This document shows, one piece after another, positions 1-7,220 of a stretch of 64,000 nt of DNA; the stretch's first letter is position 1, and every line of letters begins with the position of its first letter. The stretch comes from Bryobacteraceae bacterium. Its GTDB lineage: Bacteria; Acidobacteriota; Terriglobia; Bryobacterales; Bryobacteraceae. Made by a program: the position numbers and the translations under genes. The notes beneath the pieces were generated by a model. That model was not told the DNA's origin and did not search any database. It saw only the letters and a program-made list of their open reading frames with translations. The stretch is taken from NCBI GenBank assembly GCA_026129905.1, contig JAHCHE010000006.1, positions 248,001-312,000 on the forward strand. The letters are read 5' to 3'.

Positions 1-1082
1 TCGCGCTCCAGAGCCGCCAGGAGCCGCTCGCGGACCGGAAATTCGTCCTTGCTCAGAAGGGCTTCGAAATTCGAGCGGTTGACGCCTGTGGTGTGCCGGA
101 CGATCAGCCGCAGGGCCAGCCGGGCATCCTCCAGCGACTCCTTCTGGCCGAGGATCTTCTCCCGCAGCTCCGCGCGCTCGGAATCGGCGATCTCGGCGGA
201 CTTGAGCGCGACGTCCAGGTACTCGCCGCATTCCTCCAGCAACGAGTCGATCTTGTGGCGAAGAATCGTCGCGCGGTGTTCGCCCGCCTCCCCGCTCACC
301 CGCGATAGCAGGCCCTCGCGGAGCTCCGCGCGAAGCTCCTCGAAGCCCGGGCGGACCGAGTACGGAAACACGGGCACGGACCCGTTCCAATACCGCGCCA
401 GTTGTTTTTGCACGAAATCTCGGACCTGAACCTGCTCGCTCGGATCGAGCACGTCCACCTTGGTCAGCAGCAAAGAGATGTTCGGCGTATAACGGCTGAG
501 ATTCCGGATCAGCTCGATGTCGTGCTGCGACAGGGGGGGATCCACCCCGACCGCTACCAGCGCGAGGCCGACGTTCGGGAGCCACTCCAGCGAGGCGTCG
601 GTGTTGTGCTCGAAGACGCTTTCGAGTCCCGGCGTGTCGACAAACCGGATTCCGCGGTAACGCTCCATCGAGGGGAGCTCAACGCGGACCGACTCGACGC
701 CTTTCACGTTTTCCGGATTTTGCGCCTCGGAGACGAACTCGCCGATCCGATCCGTGGAGACCGATTCGCCCCGCCCGTCCAGGTAATGAATCTCGGCGCG
801 TTCCCGGGCCCCGAACTGTATTTCGGTGACCACGCTGGTGACCGGGACCACGCCGACGGGCAACAGCGGCTTGCCGAGAAGATGGTTGAGAAACGTGCTC
901 TTACCCGCCTTGAAGCGGCCCAGAATCGCGATGTTCAGCAGCTTCTCTTCGGCGAACGTCCGGCAGCTCTGGAGAAAATCCTCCAGCGCGTCGATCTGGT
1001 AGCGGGCGCGGATTTCCTCGACGGCGTCGAGGGTCTCCCGCACGGTTTCCCGATCAATCGAACTTGTCTTCTTCTCGCTCAT
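1..1082 (-). CDS. Dynamin-like GTPase (partial, C-terminus beyond window)
   Basis: Dynamin/YjdA-type large GTPase, expected to bind GTP and act on membranes. About 360 N-terminal residues are visible and the gene runs off the left edge. The P-loop GRFKAGKST lies near residues 54-63, a G3 motif reads DTPGLE, and a G4 motif reads TKVD; the order and the helical region after the G domain fit the dynamin superfamily rather than a small Ras-like GTPase. The ATG at 1082 overlaps the stop of the upstream ATPase in an ATGA junction, so the two are probably translated together. This is the sixth gene visible in an operon that starts behind a fluoride riboswitch at about 4.7 kb. A membrane-remodelling or repair role under fluoride stress is inference. 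Confidence 0.8.
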   Translation of the reverse strand, partial: MSEKKTSSIDRETVRETLDAVEEIRARYQIDALEDFLQSCRTFAEEKLLNIAILGRFKAGKSTFLNHLLGKPLLPVGVVPVTSVVTEIQFGARERAEIHYLDGRGESVSTDRIGEFVSEAQNPENVKGVESVRVELPSMERYRGIRFVDTPGLESVFEHNTDASLEWLPNVGLALVAVGVDPPLSQHDIELIRNLSRYTPNISLLLTKVDVLDPSEQVQVRDFVQKQLARYWNGSVPVFPYSVRPGFEELRAELREGLLSRVSGEAGEHRATILRHKIDSLLEECGEYLDVALKSAEIADSERAELREKILGQKESLEDARLALRLIVRHTTGVNRSNFEALLSKDEFPVRERLLAALER

Positions 1083-1807
1083 GGCAACCGTGAAGAAAGT
1101 GCGTCCATTCTTAGCGGCAGGAACTTGACATAGCGGCCGTTGTGATACTCGGGACGCCCTGCCAGGCGGCACATCGAGACGATCTGCCCAGGGTTGCCGC
1201 GAGCCGCTGCCAGCGCCTTCCGCCGGAAGTCTTCCAGGTCCAGCGACCGCAGTTGATATCGATCGGCCGCCGCTTCGAACAGTTCCTGGGATTCCACCCG
1301 GTTCAACGGTTCCAGCGCGATCTCCTCGCGCGGATCCCAGAGTAGCCGCCTGACGTAGCCCAGGCTGTCCCTCGACGCGGCCGTGACGATCAGGCAGACA
1401 TCCGGCAAATAGTACAGCTCTCGCAGAAACCGGTACATGCGCGGGTCCGCCCACGCGAGATCGTCAATCGCCACGCATCGGGGCGACCGCTGGAGAGCAT
1501 CGAGGACAGCCGGTTTCAACGACATGCTGGTCGCCTGCTCCAGATCGGCGAAACGCTCGATGCGGCAGTGTAGTTGCTCCGCCGCTTCAACTAGAAACGC
1601 ATGCAGCGCGCGCGGCCTCTCCGCCCACGCGCATCGCTGCCCCGCCAGCCGCTCCGCTTCTCTCACCAGCCTCGTCTTGCCCGCTCCGGGAGGACCGAGC
1701 ACCAGCCGCGAACGCCGCTCCACCAGCGCATAGGTCAGGTTTCGCAGTTCCTCCCGGCGGCCGATCAGCGGCCAGGGCGCGTCCGGCGGCTTAGTCCCGC
1801 TTCCCAT
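1079..1807 (-). CDS. AAA/NTPase-domain protein
   Basis: A 242-aa P-loop ATPase of the AAA_16/STAND-like type. It opens with the IGRREEL box typical of these ATPases, then Walker A GPPGAGKT near residues 38-45 and a Walker B-like stretch VAIDDLAWAD near residue 113. The C-terminal third is helical with no DNA-binding or sensor domain that I recognise. It has no transmembrane segment or signal peptide, so it is cytoplasmic. It starts 1 nt after the stop of the DUF190 gene and overlaps the dynamin-like GTPase by 4 nt, so the pair forms an ATPase/GTPase module in the fluoride-riboswitch operon. The substrate is unknown; a regulatory or loading role for the GTPase is only a guess. Confidence 0.75.
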   Translation of the reverse strand: MGSGTKPPDAPWPLIGRREELRNLTYALVERRSRLVLGPPGAGKTRLVREAERLAGQRCAWAERPRALHAFLVEAAEQLHCRIERFADLEQATSMSLKPAVLDALQRSPRCVAIDDLAWADPRMYRFLRELYYLPDVCLIVTAASRDSLGYVRRLLWDPREEIALEPLNRVESQELFEAAADRYQLRSLDLEDFRRKALAAARGNPGQIVSMCRLAGRPEYHNGRYVKFLPLRMDALSSRLP

Positions 1808-1808
1808 A

Positions 1809-2144
1809 CTACGGCGCGGCTTTCTTCTGTGCGCGGATCACTTTCACATCCGACAGGACCATCAGCCCGGTGTCCATCATCGACTCCACCACCGGGACCA
1901 GCCCCGCAATCTGTTCGGCCGAATCCACCACCGTGATGACGATCGGCTGGTCGTGCCGGATCAGATGCGCTTTGTGCATGGCCGCGGTTTCCCCGTATCC
2001 CTCCAGGCCGCGAAACACCGTCGCTCCCGCGATCTTCCGCTCGCGGCACTTTGCCACGATCGCCTCATACAACGGTTTGCCGTTGTGGTGATCGGATTCC
2101 GAAATGTGGATCCGCAGCAGTTTGGCCGAATAGGTGTTGTTCAT
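1809..2144 (-). CDS. DUF190 (PII-like) protein
   Basis: A 111-aa single-domain DUF190 (PF02641) protein. Family features are the SESDHHNGKPLYEAIV helix, the AGATVFRGLEGYG turn and the C-terminal LSDVKVIRA strand. DUF190 proteins have a PII-like ferredoxin fold, usually assemble as trimers, and are often encoded beside crcB. Here it follows the tandem DUF190 gene with a 4-nt ATGA overlap and precedes the ATPase gene by 1 nt. Residues 65-75 (RHDQPIVITVVD) form the central strand. A small-molecule-sensing role in controlling the antiporter or channel is inferred from the PII-like fold and from operon position; no ligand is known. Confidence 0.85.
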   Translation of the reverse strand: MNNTYSAKLLRIHISESDHHNGKPLYEAIVAKCRERKIAGATVFRGLEGYGETAAMHKAHLIRHDQPIVITVVDSAEQIAGLVPVVESMMDTGLMVLSDVKVIRAQKKAAP

Positions 2145-2857
2145 CCCGCCCCCTCCGTCACCGCGTGGCTGCGAACCAACCGGATGATTTCCACGTCGGA
2201 GAGAACGATCAGCCCGTCATCGAGCATGTCTTCAATCGCCTCGGCGGCGGCCGCGATCTTGTCCGCCGAGTCGATCACCGAGACCATGACCGGCAGGTCG
2301 CGCATGGGGTGGAAAAACGATCGCTTATGCTCATGGCCCTTGGCGCCGTAGCCGAGGATGCCGCGATAGACCGTCGCTCCCGCGATCTCCATCATCCGCA
2401 GCTTCTTCACGATCGCGTCGTAAAGCGGCTCCCCCCGCCATTTGTCTTCCTCTCCCAGGAAGACCCGCAGGAGCGTCGCCGGTCCTTGCCGGCGCTCGTG
2501 TGGAAGCTTCGGCTCGCCCCGGGGGCTCTTGCGGGCGTGCCGCACCACAGTAGTGTCCTGAACTTCGATCAAGCCGTCGGAGACCATTTCGTACAGGGTG
2601 GGCAACACATCGTCCACTTTCTCGGCGGTCTCCACGAATTCGATGCGGATCGGCAGATCCATCGACAGGACTTCGACCTTGGGGGTGTGCAACTGCTGGT
2701 GCGCTCCGAAGCCCGCGAAGGCCCGCATCGCCGTCGCTCCGGAAACGCCTTTGTTTAGCAGGTATGTCAGAATCGCGTCGTGCAGCGACTGCATGTGGTA
2801 CTGCGCCGTTTCGTTGATGTAGATCGTGACCTTCTTCGCCGGGCCTTTGCCTAGCAT
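2141..2857 (-). CDS. Tandem DUF190 (PII-like) domain protein
   Basis: A 238-aa protein made of two DUF190 domains, about residues 5-105 and 125-225. Each has the (S/G)ATxxRG-GYG type motif: SGATAMRAFAGFG in the first and AGATVYRGILGYG in the second. The second is clearly closer to the neighbouring single-domain DUF190 protein. I chose the ATG at 2857 because GGAG sits 8 nt upstream; an in-frame ATG at 2890 lies inside the crcB coding region. The linker (about residues 105-125) is basic and proline-rich. PII-like proteins normally form trimers, so a two-domain chain together with the single-domain neighbour may form a mixed assembly (inference). It belongs to the fluoride-riboswitch operon. 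Confidence 0.85.
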   Translation of the reverse strand: MLGKGPAKKVTIYINETAQYHMQSLHDAILTYLLNKGVSGATAMRAFAGFGAHQQLHTPKVEVLSMDLPIRIEFVETAEKVDDVLPTLYEMVSDGLIEVQDTTVVRHARKSPRGEPKLPHERRQGPATLLRVFLGEEDKWRGEPLYDAIVKKLRMMEIAGATVYRGILGYGAKGHEHKRSFFHPMRDLPVMVSVIDSADKIAAAAEAIEDMLDDGLIVLSDVEIIRLVRSHAVTEGAG

Positions 2858-2873
2858 GACCTGTTCTCCTTCG

Positions 2874-3272
2874 CTATCGCCGGGCGACAAGCAGCACGCC
2901 CAACCACACCGCCGCGAAACCCGCCATGACGCTGCCCGCCACGTACAGCAGTCCCATCGGCCGCGCCCCGTTGCTCACCGCCTGGTACGTTTCGTACTCG
3001 AAACTTGAAAAGGTCGTGAATCCGCCCAGAACCCCGACTACCAGGAACAGCCGCCAGTTCGGGTGCGGCTGCATGCGCTCGGTGAACGCCGTCATCAGGG
3101 CGCCGACGAAGAACGAGCCCACGATGTTGATCACCAACGTACCGAGCGGAAATCGGCCGCCGTACCGGGTCATGATCCAGGTTCCGAGCGCGTAGCGCAT
3201 CAGTCCTCCCAGGCCGGCGCCTGCCAGCACTACCAAATATCTCTCCAAGCGCGCGTCTCTCCCCCTTCCCAC
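2874..3272 (-). CDS. crcB: Fluoride ion channel FluC/CrcB
   Basis: A small (124-132 aa) four-helix membrane protein of the FluC/CrcB family, a dual-topology homodimeric channel that lets toxic fluoride leave the cell. Family motifs are GGLMRYALG near residue 25, the pore motif GTLVINIVGSFFVG near residue 45, and GVLGGFTTFSSFEYE near residue 80, which carries the TTFSS and phenylalanine-box region. The GTG at 3272 directly abuts the antiporter stop. A TTG at 3248 with a GGGGGAG Shine-Dalgarno would give the more usual 124-aa length, so the start is uncertain. Co-transcription with the antiporter behind a fluoride riboswitch strongly supports the assignment. Confidence 0.96.
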   Translation of the reverse strand: MGRGRDARLERYLVVLAGAGLGGLMRYALGTWIMTRYGGRFPLGTLVINIVGSFFVGALMTAFTERMQPHPNWRLFLVVGVLGGFTTFSSFEYETYQAVSNGARPMGLLYVAGSVMAGFAAVWLGVLLVARR

Positions 3273-4481
3273 TCATGAATCCAGATCTCCTACAGGCTCC
3301 CCGTAGACCGCCTCTTTCAATTCTCGCGCCCGTTCCGGCAGGAGATGCCGCGGCATGAACCAGGCGTTCGCGATGGCCGTCGGGATAACCGCGCTGCCGA
3401 TCACCGTTGCCACAAGGTGAGAGTACTGCGTCTGGTCGATAATTCCGTTGTTCAGCCCGAACAAGGCCGAAATGGTCCCGAAAGTCAAGCCCGTCGACAT
3501 CATCAGCGAGTAATAAATCCCGTCGTGCCCGCTGTAGCCGAACGCCCGTACCGTGGGCAGCAATCCGAACAGCTTGGACAACATCTTCGCGAAGAAAAGC
3601 GCGACAAACGCCAGCGGCGCCGCAGCCAGCGCGGACGCGGAGACGAAACTCCCCGCCCTTATGAAATAGAACGGCGTCAGCATGCCGAACGTCAGAGTGC
3701 GCAGCCGCCGGATCAGAAAGTGATCCTTGCCCACCGTCCCGGCCAGGACCATGCCGATCAGGTAGGCCGGCAGAACGGCCTCGCTACCCGACCAAACGGC
3801 GAGCCCGCCGAGACCGAAAAGGACAAGGAGCAGGTATTTTGTCTCCAGTTCCGAAACGCGGCCTCCATATCGTTGGAAAAACCACGGCGTCAGGAACGGC
3901 AACGCGACAAAGACGGCCAAGGATGTTCCCAGAAAGATCAACGTCTTGACGGTGAACGGCGAGAAAATCAACCCGAGCGCGATGACGGTTCCCAGGTCGT
4001 TGATGAAGCACGCGGCCAGTATCGCTTTCCCGTATAGCGTTTGGTTGAAGCCTAGTTCCAGCATCACCGCGTACACGACCGCGACCGACGTCGTCGACAG
4101 CGCGACCCCGGCCAGCCAGGACGCTCGCCACTCCCATCCGAGCGCGAAATGCGCAACCAGCGCCGCGCCGAAAAATGGCCCGAAGAAACCGATGAGTCCG
4201 ACCGCCGTCGACTCTTTCCATTTCGCCCGGAACACCTCCGGATCCAGCTCCGCCCCTGCCAGGAAGGTCAACACAATCGCGCCGGTCCCGGCGAGAAAGG
4301 TGATCCACGGGGCTGTGGCGCCGAGCGCGGCGCTGCCTGCCATAACTCCGATCGCCATCTGCGCGACGGTCCCGACCACGATTTCCGACAACGCCGTCGA
4401 GATGCGCAGCCAGTTCGCGATCAGCACCGCCACTAGGGCCAGCAACAGCCACAGCGCGGCCAGAAACCAGACGTCATCCAC
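3273..4481 (-). CDS. Cation:proton antiporter (CPA2/Na+-H+ exchanger family)
   Basis: A 402-aa integral membrane protein with about 12 hydrophobic segments and no C-terminal TrkA domain, matching the Na+/H+ exchanger fold of CPA2 proteins. The paired-carboxylate region of the core is suggested by FLAGAELDPEVF near residue 95 and FINDLGTVIALG near residue 155, the latter carrying the conserved N-D pair. Translation starts at GTG 4481, with GGAGG exactly 6 nt upstream. It is the first gene after the minus-strand fluoride riboswitch. Na+/H+ antiporters are established members of fluoride-riboswitch regulons; export of fluoride directly, or pH/Na+ homeostasis alongside FluC, are both possible. 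crcB begins with no gap. Confidence 0.9.
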   Translation of the reverse strand: MDDVWFLAALWLLLALVAVLIANWLRISTALSEIVVGTVAQMAIGVMAGSAALGATAPWITFLAGTGAIVLTFLAGAELDPEVFRAKWKESTAVGLIGFFGPFFGAALVAHFALGWEWRASWLAGVALSTTSVAVVYAVMLELGFNQTLYGKAILAACFINDLGTVIALGLIFSPFTVKTLIFLGTSLAVFVALPFLTPWFFQRYGGRVSELETKYLLLVLFGLGGLAVWSGSEAVLPAYLIGMVLAGTVGKDHFLIRRLRTLTFGMLTPFYFIRAGSFVSASALAAAPLAFVALFFAKMLSKLFGLLPTVRAFGYSGHDGIYYSLMMSTGLTFGTISALFGLNNGIIDQTQYSHLVATVIGSAVIPTAIANAWFMPRHLLPERARELKEAVYGEPVGDLDS

Positions 4482-4646
4482 GGAATGCCTCCGAGACGGC
4501 GGATAAGATTCGCTCCGGGGCGGTCCAGGTGCTCGTGGCGAGTGGCGGCGCCGGATTCGCGGTGAGTTCGTCCTTAGGGCACGTCACAAAAGACACAACC
4601 TCTCCATCATGTTTTCTGTGGCTTGCTACGGGGCTGGAACCGAAAG

Positions 4647-4672
4647 CTCCCACAGCGCACCCACTGTAGGAG
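4647..4672 (-). terminator. Riboswitch expression-platform hairpin, minus arm
   Basis: On the minus strand CTCCTACAG (4672-4664) can pair with CTGTGGGAG (4655-4647), a 9-bp stem with one G-T pair and an 8-nt loop, followed by CTTTCGGTT. The 5' arm is the same ACUCC strand that closes the aptamer pseudoknot, so hairpin and ligand-bound aptamer exclude each other. The U tract is weak. An OFF-state terminator fits, but blocking by another route is possible. Confidence 0.7.
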
Positions 4673-4713
4673 TCATTGGCCGTGAGGGACGGCGTTAAGC
4701 GAACTCCACCGCT
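4666..4713 (-). ncRNA. Fluoride riboswitch (crcB motif) upstream of antiporter-crcB operon
   Basis: On the minus strand: P1 AGCG...CGCT enclosing loop GTGGAGTT; junction TAAC; P3 GCCG-TCCCTCA-CGGC, fully paired; then CAATGACTCCTAC. The loop GGAGTT pairs with the distal GACTCC to form the pseudoknot that defines the fluoride aptamer. It matches the crcB-motif consensus almost base for base. It lies 185 nt before the GTG of the antiporter and within one or two nt of the predicted transcription start, and the second downstream gene is crcB. Expected behaviour: fluoride binding stabilises the pseudoknot and turns expression on. Confidence 0.96.
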
Positions 4714-4721
4714 ACTTTTTT

Positions 4722-4751
4722 AGGATACCAGGAAACGCCCTCCTGCTTCAA
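4722..4751 (-). promoter_or_regulatory. Promoter of the fluoride-export operon
   Basis: Minus strand TTGAAG (4751-4746), 18-nt spacer, TATCCT (4727-4722). The predicted start near 4715 falls right at the first base pair of the riboswitch aptamer, which supports both calls. Confidence 0.6.
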
Positions 4752-4796
4752 TCCTCGGCGTCAGCTCGCAACCAAACAAGGGAAACCGGAACGAGA

Positions 4797-4826
4797 TTGA
4801 CGTCGTCTTCACTTCGGGAGCATAAT
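4797..4826 (+). promoter_or_regulatory. Candidate promoter of the PH-like/MFS arm
   Basis: TTGACG (4797-4802), 18-nt spacer, CATAAT (4821-4826). A start near 4833 would leave about 110 nt before the plus-strand aptamer at 4945. That distance is longer than on the other arm, so a second promoter closer to the aptamer is possible. The rest of 4827-4944 shows no gene. Confidence 0.5.
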
Positions 4827-4944
4827 CGCAGCTAGCAGCCTGTGGCTAGGAGCGCTCCCTCCCGGACTCGGCTCTGTAATACGCCGATCCGAGTGAGCCG
4901 CGCGCCTCGGCAAGCGGCCCTCAGAACATCGCCACGGGCAGTTA

Positions 4945-4992
4945 GGCGTTGGAGTTCGCCTTTAACCGCTCACCAGGCCAAATGACTCCTAC
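4945..4992 (+). ncRNA. Fluoride riboswitch (crcB motif) upstream of PH-like protein and MFS transporter
   Basis: P1 GGCG...CGCC enclosing loop TTGGAGTT; junction TTTAAC; a short P3 (GCT/GGC around CACCA); then AAATGACTCCTAC. The loop GGAGTT is complementary to the distal GACTCC, giving the fluoride-aptamer pseudoknot. P1, loop and 3' strand are almost identical to the crcB-motif consensus; P3 is the weakest part. It is about 230 bp from, and divergent to, a second copy on the minus strand. The start codon of the regulated gene is 95 nt downstream at 5087. Confidence 0.95.
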
Positions 4993-5015
4993 GAGGGATG
5001 ATCCTCGGCAGGAGT
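4985..5015 (+). terminator. Riboswitch expression-platform hairpin, plus arm
   Basis: ACTCCT (4985-4990), bulged A, CGAGG (4992-4996), loop GATGAT, CCTCG (5003-5007), bulged GC, AGGAGT (5010-5015), then TCCTTCC. The 5' arm is the aptamer's pseudoknot strand, so this hairpin forms only when the ligand-bound pseudoknot does not. This is the classic layout of a fluoride ON switch. The pyrimidine run after the stem is a poor U tract. Confidence 0.75.
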
Positions 5016-5086
5016 TCCTTCCAGGCCGGAGTCCCTCAACAGTGTACGAGTTTGCTGGCGCCCGTTCGGCGGAAGGGAGGGGGATC

Positions 5087-5947
5087 ATGCCGCGGAGACC
5101 AACGGATTCCCGAGACTACGTCACCCCGTTTGGTGTCTCTACCGCCGCGGACGCGCCGCGCGATTTCCGCCTGCCCGCCGGATTAGCCGCGGAATTCACC
5201 GGATTGTTCCTCCCCCGCGACGGCGGAGTGTTCGGCCCGCGCGGGTCTCCTCCCAGTCTCCTCATCGTGAGCGGCGGCGTGCTCTGGGTTCTCACGCGGC
5301 AGAGCGCCGATCGTGTTCGCATACCGCTTCCAAGGTTGGAGACTCTCGAATGCGGCCGTCTCCTCCTTCTTGGCTGGATCGCTCTCCATTGGGATGGCCA
5401 TCGCCGTGAACTTCGCTACAACCGCCGCGAAGCTGCGCCCGTCGAGTGGTTCCTCGCCGAGATCAAGGCTTCGTGGTTCGCCGGCGTCTTCGCTGCGCCC
5501 GATCGGGATGCGCGAAGTTTTGGAATGCAGCCCGCTCTGAAATTCCGTCACGCAAGATCGATCGAACTTCTGCCCGGCGAAACGCCGCTGATCGAGATTT
5601 ACGACGCGCCGGCGCGGACAACCGTGCGCCGCTTCGGCTTTCGGCGCGAAATCCGACCGCCGGGAAACCTGCTGCTGCTCACGGACCGCAGGATCTTGTG
5701 GATCGGAGACGGCTACCGGTCGATCAGCGACCCTTATGGCACGGTCAGCAGATCCGCTCCACTGTCGGCGGTCGAGGCGTTACGACTCTGCCGGCTTGAC
5801 GGCGGCGCCGCGATCGAAATCGTCATGCATTCCGGAAAATTATGGCGCGTCTCCCTGAAGGAGGCGCAAGAGCATTCGGTTCGCGCATTCGCCGATGCCG
5901 TTGCCCGGAGGGCCGGCGGCGCTGCCTGTTCCAACGCGCTCCCATGA
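5087..5947 (+). CDS. Fluoride-riboswitch-controlled protein with two PH-like halves
   Basis: A 286-aa soluble protein of no named family that I can assign. I chose the ATG at 5087 because a GGAAGGGAGGGGG ribosome-binding stretch precedes it; longer in-frame ORFs would start inside the riboswitch. Each half (about residues 35-125 and 155-275) alternates short beta strands and ends in an amphipathic helix; the second contains LLLLTDRRILWIGDG, resembling bacterial PH-like (bPH/YokE-type) domains. There is no signal peptide or membrane span. Its stop overlaps the MFS start (ATGA), so it is translationally coupled to the transporter. Its position behind a fluoride riboswitch is the best functional clue; a sensor or adaptor for the transporter is conjecture. 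Confidence 0.75.
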   Translation: MPRRPTDSRDYVTPFGVSTAADAPRDFRLPAGLAAEFTGLFLPRDGGVFGPRGSPPSLLIVSGGVLWVLTRQSADRVRIPLPRLETLECGRLLLLGWIALHWDGHRRELRYNRREAAPVEWFLAEIKASWFAGVFAAPDRDARSFGMQPALKFRHARSIELLPGETPLIEIYDAPARTTVRRFGFRREIRPPGNLLLLTDRRILWIGDGYRSISDPYGTVSRSAPLSAVEALRLCRLDGGAAIEIVMHSGKLWRVSLKEAQEHSVRAFADAVARRAGGAACSNALP

Positions 5948-7194
5948 CTTCGAATAACAAGCAGACAAAAGACTCGCATGGCGCGGATCCCGCTGGGAGT
6001 CCTGCCGCGCCTGCGCAAGGAATCGCGCGCCGGACCGCGCTCGGCTTTGTCGTCATGCTCGGCATCGTAAGCCTGTTCGCGGATGCCACCTACGAGGGGG
6101 CGAGAAGCATCGCGGGTCCGTTCCTGGCCCTCCTCGGCGCCGGAGGGACCGCTGTCGGGATCGTCAGCGGATTCGGTGAGCTGATCGGTTACGGATTGCG
6201 CCTGGTTTCGGGCCTGGTCAGCGACCGTACCCAGCGCTACTGGACGATCACCTTATTTGGTTACGCCGTTAACCTGGCGGCCGTTCCCCTGCTGGCCCTC
6301 GCCGGCCGTTGGGAAATCGCCGCCGCGCTGCTGATCGCCGAACGCGTCGGCAAGGCGATTCGGACGCCTGCCCGCGACGCCATGCTTTCGCACGCCACCA
6401 GCCGTATGGGGGCCGGCTGGGCTTTTGGCCTCCATGAGGCGCTGGACCAGGTCGGCGCCGTCGCCGGGCCGCTTGTCGTTACGGCTGTGTTGCATGCCCG
6501 CGGCAGCTACCGCGCCGGATTTGCCGTCCTTCTTATACCGGCGCTCATCGCGATCGCCGTTTTGCTGGCCGCGCGCTCTCTCTACCCCCGTCCCCGCGAC
6601 CTCGAGCCGGCATCGCATTCGCTCGAGTCGGCAGGCTTTCCGCGAGCCTACTGGCTTTATCTGGCCGCCGTGGCCTGCGTCGCGGCCGGCTTTGTCGACT
6701 TCCCCCTCATCGCGTTTCACTTTCAGCGGGCCGCCGTCGTTCCCCCGGTCTGGATACCCGTGTTATACGCGATGGCGATGGGCGTCGATGCCGTGGCCGC
6801 GCTGGTTTTTGGACGCATCTACGACCGTATCGGCCTCTCGACTCTTGTCGCGGCTTCGTTGATCGCCTCGGCATCCGCGCCGCTGGCGTTTCTCGGCGGC
6901 TTCGGGGGCGCGGTGGCCGGCATGGCGCTCTGGGGCATCGGCATGGGAGCGCAGGAATCCGTGATGCGCGCCGCTGTCGCCGGCATGGCGCCTCCGGGCC
7001 GGCGCGGTTCCGCCTACGGTTTCTTTAACGCGGGATACGGCGCGGCCTGGTTCGCCGGCAGCGCCCTGCTGGGCGTGCTCTACGATATCTCCCTGCCCGC
7101 GCTGATCGCGTTGTCCGTGGGCCTCCAGTTGGCTTCGATACCCCTTCTGATTGCGGCGGGTAGAAGCATCCGCTCGGCGGCCCCCCAAACCTGA
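5944..7194 (+). CDS. MFS transporter (fluoride-responsive arm)
   Basis: A 416-aa major facilitator superfamily protein with about 12 hydrophobic segments in two halves. The loop 2-3 motif reads SGLVSDRTQRYW near residue 88, close to the GxLxDRxGRR signature, and the equivalent in the second half is FGRIYDRIG. The ATG at 5944 overlaps the previous stop by 4 nt. The charged, polar N-terminal tail (about 28 residues) is cytoplasmic. The substrate is unknown. Expression with the upstream gene from a fluoride riboswitch suggests export of fluoride, a fluorinated compound, or a solute that offsets fluoride damage. It ends 26 bp before the convergent oxidoreductase gene. Confidence 0.88.
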   Translation: MTSNNKQTKDSHGADPAGSPAAPAQGIARRTALGFVVMLGIVSLFADATYEGARSIAGPFLALLGAGGTAVGIVSGFGELIGYGLRLVSGLVSDRTQRYWTITLFGYAVNLAAVPLLALAGRWEIAAALLIAERVGKAIRTPARDAMLSHATSRMGAGWAFGLHEALDQVGAVAGPLVVTAVLHARGSYRAGFAVLLIPALIAIAVLLAARSLYPRPRDLEPASHSLESAGFPRAYWLYLAAVACVAAGFVDFPLIAFHFQRAAVVPPVWIPVLYAMAMGVDAVAALVFGRIYDRIGLSTLVAASLIASASAPLAFLGGFGGAVAGMALWGIGMGAQESVMRAAVAGMAPPGRRGSAYGFFNAGYGAAWFAGSALLGVLYDISLPALIALSVGLQLASIPLLIAAGRSIRSAAPQT

Positions 7195-7220
7195 CGGAAG
7201 GAGCGGCGCGCCCGGGCCTC

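Noticed and set aside
402-1133. 243-codon plus-strand frame
   Set aside because: It is antisense to the dynamin-like GTPase, whose G1, G3 and G4 motifs are intact.
4949-5086. Upstream extension of the PH-like protein beginning inside the riboswitch
   Set aside because: The extension overlaps the aptamer and terminator hairpin and lacks a Shine-Dalgarno, whereas 5087 has a strong one.
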